A stretch of 64,000 nt of DNA, taken from the NCBI GenBank assembly GCA_032718475.1, contig JAUCBJ010001656.1, positions 1 to 64,000 on the forward strand. Reading direction: 5' to 3'. Position 1 is the first letter of the stretch, and each line of letters starts with the position of its first letter. The position numbers were made by a program, and so were the translations under genes. This DNA is from Nemertoderma westbladi (Eukaryota > Xenacoelomorpha > Nemertodermatida > Nemertodermatidae). Of this stretch, positions 12,685 to 24,849 are shown in pieces. The notes below the pieces were generated by a model that did no database searches, was not told the DNA's origin, and worked only from the letters and a program-made list of their open reading frames with translations.

Positions 12685-13654
12685 TCATTCAGCGACTTCA
12701 CCCCCTACAAACACCTGCCGTTCATAATTTCCGCCTACGTGTCCTCCTAGGAAATGGTGATGTTTGACGATGTTTACAGGGTGGTTACGAAACACTTCCT
12801 TTACATGGTTCAGGTGCTCTGGTGACACCACGAGGTATCTTTTAGTGGGTTCGGGAAAATAACCCAACTTGGGGCCCCAGCACTGTAGCTCCTCAAACCA
12901 CTCCAGTAGCCTTGGTAGGCAGCCGGCTGCTGCCGAGTCATCGGCAAACCAATTCTGGAATATCTCCTGTACAGATCGTAACTGATGGATCAGTGGTAGG
13001 ACTCCTATGGCGTACAAGAGCATCGCCGCGAGGGGATCGCCTTGAGTCATCCCTTCTCCTGAAAAGGACTGCATATGTGCCGCGGATGCTGAGGATACTG
13101 TGGCCCCGATAACAGTTAAATAAGAACATAGAACATCGAGGCCAAAGAAGACGTGCATTCCAAAGGGCGGCTGTGCGATTCATGGAATTGAATGCCTTTG
13201 CTGCGTCAACCAATAGTACCCCCCAGCCATCGCCGCTGTGCTGGTCAAACAATCCGGACATTGTGTGGATCGCTGCTTCCACACCGGCAGGTGTACCTGA
13301 GGAGAGCTGCTCTGCTCCACAGGCATCTGTGACATCATTGTCTGTGACAAGGGCCATGGATTTGGCGATGATCAGGCGAAGACACTCACCGATGCAGATT
13401 GGTCGCACTCCACGGCATTTGTCCAGGGCAATCAGCCGGCTAGACATTAAGGCGCGAGTACACTCCCAAGGGACTGCCTTACTGGCCATCTCACGGGTTA
13501 TTCCTGCGATTGCATCACATCTCGCTGTGTGCTCCATAACGTAGTAGGACGTTATGGATAACGTGTGTAACGGGGTGCTCCATAACGCTCCATCGTGTTG
13601 AGTCGGAACCAGCAGGTCCTGCTCCACAATGGAGCCGTCTCGTGGCTGCTTCAA
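12685..13654 (-). pseudogene. Reverse transcriptase region of the minus-strand retroelement
   Basis: Two overlapping frames (13654-12938 and 13158-12685) together carry the RT: a fingers segment ending RPICIGECLRLIIAK, motif A as LLVDAAKAFNSMNR, the GDPLA turn, and the catalytic FADD in NWFADDSAAAG. A shift of frame lies between about 12940 and 13160. The protein would copy element RNA into DNA at the chromosomal target. The break within the RT shows this copy is dead. It lies upstream of filamin exon 1 on the opposite strand and has no link with that gene. Confidence 0.75.
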
Positions 13655-13985
13655 TATGGGTACCCGTTACATCCACATTCATTGATGAGCGAGTCTGCTG
13701 GAAGAGGGACGGCCTGTGGGTGCTTGCTGTGGAGGACTACAAAGATCGTGGTCTTGGCACCCGAGTATCGATGGAGCTATCAGGGTCTAACACTCCATCC
13801 ATTTCCCTGCCTGTCACCCATCTCACCGCACTCCGTACTTTTCCCTCCAGCATCAGTCTCGTGAATACTCGAATGGTGTGATCTTTCGCATCACCAGGGG
13901 ATGTCCGCCTAGTGTTGCGGTTCGAACATATCTTTGCAGAGCTTCTCTCGGCTTCATGTAGAAGCACCTATATCTGTCCCATTCG

Positions 13986-14726
13986 CTATAGTTGAGCACG
14001 GCGGGTTAGAAGTCTACGGATGTCTGCCGCCTTGACAACTTTGGGGTCTCGGTGGAGGAGCAGGCTATCTGCAAGGAGGATTCTCTCTGAGCGTGCATTG
14101 GCGACATTGAACTGGATACCTCTTGCAAAGGCAGTCGCTTCAGCGGCAAGTAGCTCGATGAGGTCTCCGCCTACAGCACCTCCTGGCAGCCGATACTTGG
14201 GTCCACGTAGTTGAGTTGTGCGCCACCACTGCTCCATCAGTCTGTCTGGGGGTTCACCCTTACCAACCAGGTTGCCCCCAAACGCCTTCATCATCAACCC
14301 TTTGGGGTCCAGCTCTATTGTTGATGTACTGCATGACCAGTTCTTATCAAAGACGGCACTATCCAACATCTGGGGAATATTCTGTGGAGGTTGGTCATTG
14401 GCTCCAGGATGCTGGTTGATTGGGATCGCGTTTGATCTGCCGGCATGGTCCTTGGAAGCCTCGAGAGTGTTGCTTGAAGAATGTGAGCATCTCACAATCC
14501 CACTATTGGGGTCGGTTGTATCATTATTATCAATGTTTGTGTTTCTACTGGGTAGGGTAATGAGATTACTAAAGTTCAGGGGCGAAACTGTGGAGGGATT
14601 CTTGCATCTTCCTATTGCAAACTCTACGCAGCTGACACAAGATCGTTCTGCTCGTGTGCACCCACAACGGCGTTTCACGCAACAACCTATTGCTGTGATA
14701 CAGCACTGACAGCATTGCTGCGACAA
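13986..14726 (-). pseudogene. Retroelement N-terminal part, cysteine-rich
   Basis: An open stretch of about 246 codons begins with a dense cysteine cluster (CCQCC, RRCGC, CVSC, GRCKN), which suggests a metal-binding nucleic-acid-binding module at the N-terminus of the retroelement protein. It continues into a region with GGNLVGKGEPPDRLMEQW that is followed, in another frame at 13967-13737, by LMLEGKVRSAVRWVT. That stretch is typical of the segment just before the RT in this element type. The displayed start is TTG and the frame is open further upstream, so the true start lies upstream. Non-functional because of downstream breaks. Confidence 0.6.
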
Positions 14727-15060
14727 GGGATCAATATGGTGTTGATCAATGACTGGGGCCGGGACCTGTTCCGGTTGACATATTGGGACATTGCCTTTTG
14801 TATATTATTTATCTACTGGAGGGAGGGTCTGCAACAGTATGGGGCTGGTGGGGAATGGAAGACTCTCTAGGTGGGCAGGGACTGCTAAGTGGACATCATG
14901 GCTGGTCAGGACCGACAGACCAGCTCCCGGACTTATGGCGACCGAATTAGCAACACCCAGAATAGAAGGACTAGATTGATTAAATGTCTTAAAGTAAATA
15001 ATTATTAGTGTAATCATCTACTAGCTTATATATATAATATTATTAGTCAAGTGTAGAACG

Positions 15061-15170
15061 AAAAATATAGACAGACCAATATCAAGCAATACAAATAAAA
15101 TGAATACTATTGGTTATCAAAAGTATACATTTTATTTTTATTGATTGATTTTGGTCTGTCTATATTTTTT
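15061..15170. repeat. Foldback (MITE-like) inverted repeat
   Basis: Left arm starting aaaaatatagacagaccaa (15061-15102) is matched by a right arm ending ttggtctgtctatattttt (15129-15170). Arms are about 42 bp with a few mismatches and a short AT-rich loop of about 26 bp. The size and shape fit a miniature foldback element. No target-site duplication was established. Confidence 0.7.
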
Positions 15171-15305
15171 TATTATACACAAGACTATATTTGAGAGACC
15201 GGATCATGCTGAACATGGTTGTTTGAAAAAGCGTTCCTATTACTTAATTTAATTATAATATTATTATGTATATAATTATTTATTATCGTATATTTGCTTT
15301 TGCAG

Positions 15306-15478
15306 GTTATGGGAGTCTAGGATTGTCTATAGAAGGTCCCAGTAAGGCGTCCATAGATTGTGAGGACAAAGAGGATGGCACCTGTAGAGTTACTTACAAA
15401 CCAACTGAAACGGGGACCTACGTAATAAATGTTCGTTACAACGACCAACACGTACCTGGGAGCCCATTCACTGTAAAG
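15306..15478 (+). CDS. Filamin exon 1 of window: second half of Ig-like repeat 19
   Basis: Reads [18 protein letters not shown]...[12 protein letters not shown]...[10 protein letters not shown], a textbook second half of a filamin Ig-like repeat (strands C to G). The best counterpart is human filamin A repeat 19, judged from the repeats that follow in order. Acceptor is TTTTGCAG at 15305; donor is AAG|GTAAGA at 15479. The exon starts at codon position 2 and ends at a codon boundary. Filamin cross-links actin and links it to membrane proteins. Earlier exons (actin-binding domain, repeats 1-18, start of 19) were not found in 1-15305 and presumably lie upstream. Confidence 0.93.
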
Positions 15479-15654
15479 GTAAGATATATCGCGCCATCTA
15501 TCAGCTATTTCGCGTATTCAATAAGCGGAATAATAAGTGACATAATTAAGAGAGTAACAACTGATGATGAGATATTGGCTACAGCGAGTATGATTGGACA
15601 GAGTGATGGTATGACATGATTACAGTTCGCCTATACAAATACGGACCTGTACAG

Positions 15655-15840
15655 AACTAAACGATTTCAAAACGAAGGCAAAAACTCACTTCTTCGCCTT
15701 AGCCTTTCCACCGTAACTCAATTCCGACCACGCGCCTCTGAACTTTATTAATAATTTCATTATTATTAGGCAAGGCGCTTTATAAATATTTGCTTTATTA
15801 TTTATTATTATTAAATCCTAGTGTAAGACAAAACCTCATT
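15655..15840 (+). mobile_element. LINE 3' end remnant
   Basis: A short frame LNDFKTKAKTHFFALAFPP followed by a stop resembles the extreme C-terminus of LINE pol proteins. Next comes a non-coding tail with GGCGCTTTATAAATATTTGC and a TTATTATT-rich end. This layout is common for 3' ends of CR1/L2-type elements in animals. Only the 3' fragment is present, in the intron after exon 1. Confidence 0.5.
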
Positions 15841-15863
15841 AAGTAACATTTTTACACATGGGA

Positions 15864-15887
15864 GGGGGGGGGGGGGGGGGGGGGGGG
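15864..15887 (+). repeat. Run of 24 G
   Basis: An uninterrupted run of 24 G directly before the 46-bp array. On the coding strand of the filamin pre-mRNA this could form a G-quadruplex. Length may be inexact because homopolymers are error-prone. Confidence 0.85.
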
Positions 15888-15907
15888 TTCAATCGATTTG
15901 TCGAAAT

Positions 15908-18900
15908 CAATATGGGAGAGGCCCCAGGTTTCGGGGAGAGGCCATGTTTCGGTAGATAATATACGTCACATATATATATGGGAGAGGCCAGGTTTCGGTA
16001 GATAATATACGTCACATATATATATGGGAGAGGCCATGTTTCGGTAGATAATATACGTCACATATATATATGGGAGAGGCCAGGTTTCGGTAGATAATAT
16101 ACGTCACATATATATATGGGAGAGGCCAGGTTTCGGTAGATAATATACGTCACATATATATATGGGAGAGGCCAGGTTTCGGTAGATAATATACGTCACA
16201 TATATATATGGGAGAGGCCAGGTTTCGGTAGATAATATACGTCACATATATATATGGGAGAGGCCATGTTTCGGTAGATAATATACGTCACATATATATG
16301 GGAGAGGCCAGGTTTCGGTAGATAATATACGTCACATATATATATGGGAGAGGCCATGTTTCGGTAGATAATATACGTCACATATATATATGGGAGAGGC
16401 CATGTTTCGGTAGATAATATACGTCACATATATATATGGGAGAGGCCATGTTTCGGTAGATAATATACGTCACATATATATATGGGAGAGGCCATGTTTC
16501 GGTAGATAATATACGTCACATATATATATGGGAGGGGCCAGGTTTCGGTAGATAATATACCTCACATATATATATGGGAGAGGCCATGTTTCGGTAGATA
16601 ATATACGTCACATATATATGGGAGAGGCCAGGTTTCGGTAGATAATATACGTCACATATATATATGGAGGGGCCAGGTTTCGGTAGATAATATACGTCAC
16701 ATATATATATGGGAGAGGCCATGTTTCGGTAGATAATATACGTCACATATATATGGGAGAGGCCAGGTTTCGGTAGATAATATACGTCACATATATATAT
16801 GGGAGAGGCCATGTTTCGGTAGATAATATACGTCACATATATATATGGGAGGGGCCAGGTTTCGGTAGATAATATACGTCACATATATATATGGGAGAGG
16901 CCATGTTTCGGTAGATAATATACGTCACATATATATATGGGAGAGGCCATGTTTCGGTAGATAATATACGTCACATATATATATGGGAGAGGCCATGTTT
17001 CGGTAGATAATATACGTCACATATATATATGGGAGAGGCCATGTTTCGGTAGATAATATACGTCACATATATATATGGGAGAGGCCATGTTTCGGTAGAT
17101 AATATACGTCACATATATATATGGGAGAGGCCATGTTTCGGTAGATAATATACGTCACATATATATATGGGAGGGGCCAGGTTTCGGTAGATAATATACA
17201 GCATATATATATATGGGAGAGGCCAGGTTTCGGTAGATAATATACGTCACATATATATATGGGAGAGGCCAGGTTTCGGTAGATAATATACGTCACATAT
17301 ATATATGGGAGAGGCCAGGTTTCGGTAGATAATATACGTCACATATATATATTGATACTGTAGTAACAATGTGTTGGCAAGCTGTATTTTTCGAGGTGTT
17401 TGTTATTATATACGTCACAATATATATATGGGAGAGGCCATGTTTCGGTAGATAATATACGTCACATATATATATGGGAGAGGCCATGTTTCGGTAGATA
17501 ATATACGTCACATATATATATGGGAGAGGCCATGTTTCGGTAGATAATATACGTCACATATATATATGGGAGAGGCCATGTTTCGGTAGATAATATACGT
17601 CACATATATATATGGGAGAGGCCATGTTTCGGTAGATAATATACGTCACATATATATATGGGAGAGGCCATGTTTCGGTAGATAATATACGTCACATATA
17701 TATATGGGAGGGGCCAGGTTTCGGTAGATAATATACAGCATATATATATATGGGAGAGGCCAGGTTTCGGTAGATAATATACGTCACATATATATATGGA
17801 AGAGGCCAGGTTTCGGTAGATAATATACGTCACATATATATATGGAAGAGGCCAGGTTTCGGTAGATAATATACGTCACATATATATATGGGAGAGGCCA
17901 GGTTTCGGTAGATAATATACGTCACATATATATATGGGAGAGGCCATGTTTCGGTAGATAATATACGTCACATATATTTATGGGAGGGGCCAGGTTTCGG
18001 TAGATAATATACGTCACATATATATATGGGAGAGGCCATGTTTCGGTAGATAATATACGTCACATATATATATGGGAGAGGCCATGTTTCGGTAGATAAT
18101 ATACGTCACATATATATATGGGAGAGGCCATGTTTCGGTAGATAATATACGTCACATATATATATGGGAGAGGCCATGTTTCGGTAGATAATATACGTCA
18201 CATATATATATGGGAGGGGCCAGGTTTCGGTAGATAATATACAGCATATATATATATGGGAGAGGCCAGGTTTCGGTAGATAATATACGTCACATATATA
18301 TATGGAAGAGGCCAGGTTTCGGTAGATAATATACGTCACATATATATATGGGAGAGGCCAGGTTTCGGGGAGAGGCCAGGTTTCGGTAGATAATATACGT
18401 CACATATTATATATGGGAGAGGCCATGTTTCGGTAGATAATATACGTCACATATATATATGGGAGGGGCCAGGTTTCGGTAGATAATATACAGCATATAT
18501 ATATATGGGAGAGGCCAGGTTTTGGTAGATAATATACGTCACATATATATATGGAAGAGGCCAGGTTTTGGTAGATAATATACGTCACATATATATATGG
18601 GAGGGGCCAGGTTTCGGTAGATAATATACGTCACATATATATATGGGAGGGGCCAGGTTTCGGTAGATAATATACAGCATATATATATATGGGAGAGGCC
18701 AGGTTTCGGTAGATAATATACGTCACATATATATGGGAGAGGCCAGGTTTCGGTAGATAATATACGTCACATATATATATGGAAGAGGCCAGGTTTCGGT
18801 AGATAATATACGTCACATATATATGGGAGAGGCCAGGTTTCGGTAGATAATATACGTCACATATATATATGGAAGAGGCCAGGTTTCGGCAGATAATATA

Positions 18901-20012
18901 CGTCACATATATATATGGGAGGGGCCAGGTTTCGGTAGATAATATACGTCACATATTATATATGGGAGAGGCCAGGTTTCGGTAGATAATATACGTCACA
19001 TATATATATGGGAGGGGCCAGGTTTCGGTAGATAATATACAGCATATATATATGGGAGAGGCCAGGTTTCGGTAGATAATATACGTCACATATATATATG
19101 GGAGAGGCCAGGTTTCGGTAGATAATATACGTCACATATATATATGGGAGGGGCCAGGTTTCGGTAGATAATATACGTCACATATTATATATGGGAGAGG
19201 CCAGGTTTCGGTAGATAATATACGTCACATATATATATGGGAGATGCCAGGTTTCGGTAGATAATATACAGCATATATATATGGGAGAGGCCAGGTTTCG
19301 GTAGATAATATACGTCACATATATATATGGGAGAGGCCAGGTTTCGGTAGATAATATACGTCACATATATATGGGAGAGGCCAGGTTTCGGTAGATAATA
19401 TACGTCACATATATATATGGGAGGGGCCAGGTTTCGGTAGATAATATACGTCACATATTATATATGGGAGAGGCCAGGTTTCGGTAGATAATATACGTCA
19501 CATATATATATGGGAGGGGCCAGGTTTCGGTAGATAATATACAGCATATATATATGGGAGAGGCCAGGTTTCGGTAGATAATATACGTCACATATATATA
19601 TGGGAGAGGCCAGGTTTCGGTAGATAATATACGTCACATATATATATGGGAGGGGCCAGGTTTCGGTAGATAATATACGTCACATATTATATATGGGAGA
19701 GGCCAGGTTTCGGTAGATAATATACGTCACATATATATATGGGAGATGCCAGGTTTCGGTAGATAATATACAGCATATATATATGGGAGAGGCCAGGTTT
19801 CGGTAGATAATATACGTCACATATATATATGGGAGAGGCCAGGTTTCGGTAGATAATATACGTCACATATATATGGGAGAGGCCAGGTTTCGGTAGATAA
19901 TATACAGCATATATATATATGGGAGAGGCCAGGTTTCGGTAGATAATATACAGCATATATATATATGGGAGAGGCCAGGTTTCGGTAGATAATATACGTC
20001 ACATATATTTTT
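15908..20012. repeat. ~46-bp AT-rich minisatellite
   Basis: About 89 tandem copies of a unit containing GGGAGAGGCCAGGTTTCGG, TAGATAATATACGTCACAT and a (TA)n tail. Two main variants differ by G or T in the CAGG/CATG position, and a third variant has lost CGTCA (ATACAGCATATA). One copy near 17350-17405 is interrupted by unrelated sequence. Minus-strand ORFs of 60-106 codons arise because three units make 138 bp without stops. They are not genes. Confidence 0.95.
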
Positions 20013-20037
20013 TCAGTCCTAATCTGTTTGTATATCC

Positions 20038-22853
20038 TCACGGGTGATAACTAAATTAATTATAAACTCTTGATATAACAGGTGTTACAGCCCACGGGTG
20101 ATAACTAAATTAATTATAAACTCTTGATATAACAGGTGTTACAGCCCACAGGTGATAACTAAATTAATTTTGAACTCTTGATATAACAGGTGTTACAGCC
20201 CACGGGTGATAACTAAATTGATTATAAACTCTTGATATAACAGGTGTTACAGCCCACGGGTGATAACTAAATTAATTTTAAACTCTTGATATAACAGGTG
20301 TTACAGCCCACGGGTGATAACTAAATTAATTATAAACTCTTGATATAACAGGTGTTACAGCCCACAGGTGATAACTAAATTAATTTTAAACTCATGATAT
20401 AACAGGTGTTACAGCCCACGGGTGATAACTAAATTAATTATAAACTCTTGATATAACAGGTGTTACAGCCCACAGGTGATAACTAAATTAATTTTAAACT
20501 CTTGATATAACAGGTGTTACAGCCCACGGGTGATAACTAAATTAATTTTAAACTCTTGATATAACAGGTGTTACAGCCCACGGGTGATAACTAAATTAAT
20601 TTTAAACTCTTGATATAACACGTGTTACAGCCCACGGGTGATAACTAAATTGATTATAAACTCTTGATATAACAGGTGTTACAGCCCACAGGTGATAACT
20701 AAATTAATTTTAAACTCTTGATATAACAGGTGTTACAGCCCACGGGTGATAACTAAATTAATTTTAAACTCTTGATATAACAGGTGTTACAGCCCACGGG
20801 TGATAACTAAATTAATTATAAACTCTTGATATAACAGGTGTTACTGCCCACAGGTGATAACTAAATTAATTTTAAACTCTTGATATAACAGGTGTTACAG
20901 CCCACGGGTGATAACTAAATTAATTTTAAACTCTTGATATAACAGGTGTTACAGCCCACGGGTGATAACTAAATTAATTTTAAACTCTTGATATAACAGG
21001 TGTTCAGCCCACGGGTGATAACTAAATTAATTTTAAACTCTTGATATAACAGGTGTTACAGTCCACGGGTGATAACTAAATTAATTTTAAACTCTTGATA
21101 TAACAGGTGTTACAGCCCACGGGTGATAACTAAATTAATTTTAAACTCTTGATATAACAGGTGTTACAGTCCACGGGTGATAACTAAATTAATTATAAAC
21201 TCTTGATATAACAGGTGTTACAGCCCACAGGTGATAACTAAATTAATTTTAAACTCTTGATATAACAGGTGTTACAGCCCACGGGTGATAACTAAATTAA
21301 TTTTAAACTCTTGATATAACAGGTGTTACAGCCCACGGGTGATAACTAAATTAATTTTAAACTCTTGATATAACAGGTGTTCAGCCCACGGGTGATAACT
21401 AAATTAATTTTAAACTCTTGATATAACAGGTGTTACAGTCCACGGGTGATAACTAAATTAATTTTAAACTCTTGATATAACAGGTGTTACAGCCCACGGG
21501 TGATAACTAAATTAATTTTAAACTCTTGATATAACAGGTGTTACAGCCCACGGGTGATAACTAAATTAATTTTAAACTCTTGATATAACACGTGTTACAG
21601 CCCACGGGTGATAACTAAATTAATTTTAAACTCTTGATATAACAGGTGTTCACAGCCCACGGGTGATAACTAAATTAATTTTAAACTCTTGATATAACAG
21701 GTGTTGCAGCCCACGGGTGATAACTAAATTAATTTTAAACTCTTGATATAACAGGTGTTACAGCCCACGGGTGATAACTAAATTAATTATAAACTCTTGA
21801 TATAACAGGTGTTACAGCCCACAGGTGATAACTAAATTAATTTTAAACTCTTGATATAACAGGTGTTACAGCCCACGGGTGATAACTAAATCAATGTTAA
21901 ACTCTTGATATAACACGTGTTACAGCCCACGGGTGATAACTAAATTAATTATAAACTCTTGATATAACAGGTGTTACAGCCCACGGGTGATAACTAAATT
22001 AATTTTAAACTCTTGATATAACAGGTGTTACAGTCCACGGGTGATAACTAAATTAATTTTAAACTCTTGATATAACAGGTGTTACAGCCCACGGGTGATA
22101 ACTAAATCAATGTTAAACTCTTGATATAACACGTGGTACAGCCCACGGGTGATAACTAAATTGATTATAAACTCTTGATATAACAGGTGTTCAGCCCACG
22201 GGTGATAACTAAATTAATTTTAAACTCTTGATATAACAGGTGTTACAGCCCACGGGTGATAACTAAATCAATGTTAAACTCTTGATATAACACGTGTTAC
22301 AGCCCACGGGTGATAACTAAATTGATTATAAACTCTTGATATAACAGGTGTTCAGCCCACGGGTGATAGCTTAATTAATTTTAAACTCTTGATATAACAG
22401 GTGTTACAGCCCACGGGTGATAACTAAATTAATTATAAACTCTTGATATAACAGGTGTTACAGCCCACGGGTGATAACTAAATTAATTTTAAACTCTTGA
22501 TATAACAGGTGTTACAGCCCACGGGTGATAACTAAATTAATTTTAAACTCTTGATATAACACGTGTTACAGCCCACGGGTGATAACTAAATTGATTATAA
22601 ACTCTTGATATAACAGGTGTTACAGCCCACAGGTGATAACTAAATTAATTTTAAACTCTTGATATAACAGGTGTTACAGCCCACGGGTGATAACTAAATT
22701 AATTTTAAACTCTTGATATAACAGGTGTTACAGCCCACGGGTGATAACTAAATTAATTATAAACTCTTGATATAACAGGTGTTACTGCCCACAGGTGATA
22801 ACTAAATTAATTTTAAACTCTTGATATAACAGGTGTTACAGCCCACGGGTGAT
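20038..22853 (+). repeat. 54-bp array made of the acceptor edge of filamin exon 2
   Basis: About 52 copies of a 54-bp unit: CCCACGGGTGATAACTAAAT, TAAACTCTTGATATAACAGG and TGTTACAG. The last unit runs straight into exon 2. Its TGTTACAG is the splice acceptor and its CCCACGGGTGAT gives the first four codons of the exon. Every upstream unit therefore repeats acceptor plus 12 exonic bases. In upstream units the exon frame reads P-T-G-D-N-stop. Confidence 0.93.
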
Positions 22854-22973
22854 CTCGCAGGGCCTTTTGTTGAGAAGATAACGCGACCGCGTCACGCTGC
22901 CAGCGCAACATCTGTTGGATCCAGTTGCGAACTAGCGATAAAACTAGCAGATACTAGTCCTTACGATCTAGTG
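22842..22973 (+). CDS. Filamin exon 2 of window: start of Ig-like repeat 20
   Basis: A 44-codon exon reading PTGDLAGPFVEKITRPRHAA...SSCELAIKL...PYDLV. It matches the atypical start of human filamin A repeat 20 (VTGEG...ITRRRRAPS...GSHCDLSLKI). Acceptor TTACAG at 22841 and donor GTG|GTAAGT at 22974 make both ends phase 0. This agrees with exon 1 ending and exon 3 starting at codon boundaries. A nearer acceptor, CTCGCAG at 22860, would break the frame. In human filamin A the first strand of repeat 20 folds over repeat 21 and masks the integrin site. Both exon edges lie in tandem arrays. Confidence 0.9.
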
Positions 22974-24790
22974 GTAAGTTATACAGCTAGCACATACTAC
23001 TCCTTATGATCCAGTGGTAAGTTATAAAACTAGCAGATACTATTCTTTATGATCCAGTGGTAAGATATAAGGCTAGCAAATACTAGTCCTTATGATCCAG
23101 TGGTAAGTTATAAAACTAGCAAATACTAGTCCTTATGATCCAGTGGTAAGTTATAAAACTAGCAGAGTCCTTATGATCCAGTGGTAAGTTATAAAACTAG
23201 CAGATACTATTCTTTATGATCCAGTGGTAAGTTATAAGGCTAGCAAATACTAGTCCTTATGATCCAGTGGTAAGTTATAAAGCTAGCATATACTAGTCCT
23301 TATGATCCAGTGGTAAAAGTAAAATTATAGTTATAAGGTAAGTTATAAGGCTAGCAGATGCTAGTCCTTTTGATCCAGTGGTAAGTTATAAAGCTAGCAA
23401 ATACTAGTCCTTATGATCCAGTGGTAAGTTATAAAGCTAGCAGATACTAGTTCTTATGATCCAGTGGTAAGTTATAAGGCTAGCAGATGCTAGTCCTTTT
23501 GATTCCGTGGTAAGTTATAAAGCTAGCAAATACTAGTCCTTATGATCCAGTGGTAAGTTATAAAGCTAGCAGATACTATTCTTTATGATCCAGTGGTAAG
23601 TTATAAAGCTAGCAGATGCTAGTCCTTTTGATCCAGTGGTAAGTTATAAAGCTAGCAAATACTAGTCCTTATGATCCAGTGGTAAGTTATAAAGCTAGCA
23701 GATGCTATTCTTTATGATCCAGTGGTAAGTTATAAAGCTAGCAAATACTAGTCCTTATGATCCAGTGGTAAGTTATAAAGCTAGCAGATACTAATCTTTA
23801 TGATCCAGTGGTAAGTTATGAAGCTAGCAAATACTAGTCCTTATGATCCAGTGGTAAGTTATAAAGCTAGCAAATACTAGTCCTTATGATCCAGTGATAA
23901 GTTATAAAACTAGCAGAGTCCTTATGATCCAGTGGTAGGTTATAAAGCTAGCAGATACTAGTCCTTATGATCCAGTGGTAAGTTATAAAACTAGCAGAGT
24001 CCTTATGATCCAGTGGTAAGTTATAAAGTTAGCAGATTCCTTATGATCCAGTGGTAAGTTATAAAGCTAGCAGAGTCCTTATGATCCAGTGGTAAGTTAT
24101 AAAGCTAGCAAATACTAGTCCTTATGATCCAGTGGTAAGTTATAAAGCTAGCAGATACTATTCTTTATGATCCAGTGGTAAGTTATAAAGCTAGCAAATA
24201 CTAGTCCTTATGATCCAGTGGTAAGTTATAAAACTAGCAGAGTCCTTATGATCCAGTGGTAAGTTATAAAGCTAGCAGATACTATTCTTTATTATCCAGT
24301 GGTAAGTTATAAAGCTAGCAAATACTAGTCCTTATGATCCAGTGGTAAGTTATAAAGCTAGCAGATACTATTCTTTATGATCCAGTGGTAAGTTATAAAG
24401 CTAGCAAATACTAGTCCTTATGATCCAGTGGTAAGTTATAAAGCTATCAAATACTAGTCCTTATGATCCAGTGGTAAGTTATAAAACTAGCAGAGTCCTT
24501 ATGATCCAGTGGTAAGTTATAAAGCTAGCAGATACTATTCTTTATGATCCAGTGGTAAGTTATAAAGCTAACAAATACTAGTCCTTATGATCCAGTGGTA
24601 AGTTATAAAACTAGCAGAGCCCTTATGATCCAGTGGTAAGTTATAAAGCTAGCAGATACTATTCTTTATGATCCAGTGGTAAGTTATAAAGCTAGCAAAT
24701 ACTAGTCCTTATTATCCAGTGGTAAGTTATAAAACTAGCAGAGTCCTTATGATCCAGTGGTAAGTTATAAAGCTAGCATATACTAGCGGA
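22974..24790 (+). repeat. ~43-bp array made of the donor edge of filamin exon 2
   Basis: About 43 copies of gtaagttataaagctagcaa plus atactagtccttatgatcca plus gtg, with shorter 34-bp variants (ctagcagagtccttatg). The last 33 bases of exon 2 differ from the repeat at only two positions, so each unit carries an exon end followed by a perfect GTAAGT donor. If the first donor were skipped the reading frame would meet TGA within the first unit. Confidence 0.93.
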
Positions 24791-24849
24791 TAATGGCTAG
24801 ATGCTAGCAGATACTGTTTTATATTGTTGTCGTTACTTTATTTCCCCCC
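24791..24849. other. Pre-insertion flank of the LTR element
   Basis: Unique sequence ending ATTGTTGTCGTTACTTTATTTCCCCCC. The same kind of text (attgttccctttactttatttcc) recurs twice after the element at 44040-44115, so the element landed in a short imperfect repeat in the intron before exon 3. Confidence 0.7.

Larger units (their letters stand above)
11857..15017 (-). mobile_element. Decayed non-LTR retroelement with CCHC/endonuclease-like C-terminus
   Basis: Read on the minus strand from about 15017 down to 11857, one retroelement frame can be followed through several frameshifts and at least one stop. The order is a cysteine-rich N-terminal block, a linker, a reverse transcriptase with an FADD active site, a conserved post-RT region, and a C-terminal CDGCG...H...C block followed by RHNEV and an EP motif. 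This domain order is known for early-branching non-LTR retrotransposons (R2, NeSL, HERO and CRE groups), which use a restriction-like endonuclease. The match to that group is by architecture, not by search. The 3' end runs into the 59-bp minisatellite. Confidence 0.7.

Noticed and set aside
16196-20041. Minus-strand ORFs repeating YLPKPGLSHIYM
   Set aside because: Three 46-bp units make 138 bp, so a frame can stay open by chance; purely repeat-derived.
22854-22862. Alternative acceptor CTCGCAG for filamin exon 2
   Set aside because: Using it needs a phase-1 join, but exon 1 ends in phase 0, so the frame would hit a stop. The acceptor TTACAG at 22841 gives a continuous frame and better alignment to repeat 20.
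20038-24790. CRISPR-like look of regular repeats
   Set aside because: Units are head-to-tail without spacers, in an animal intron, and match exon edges.
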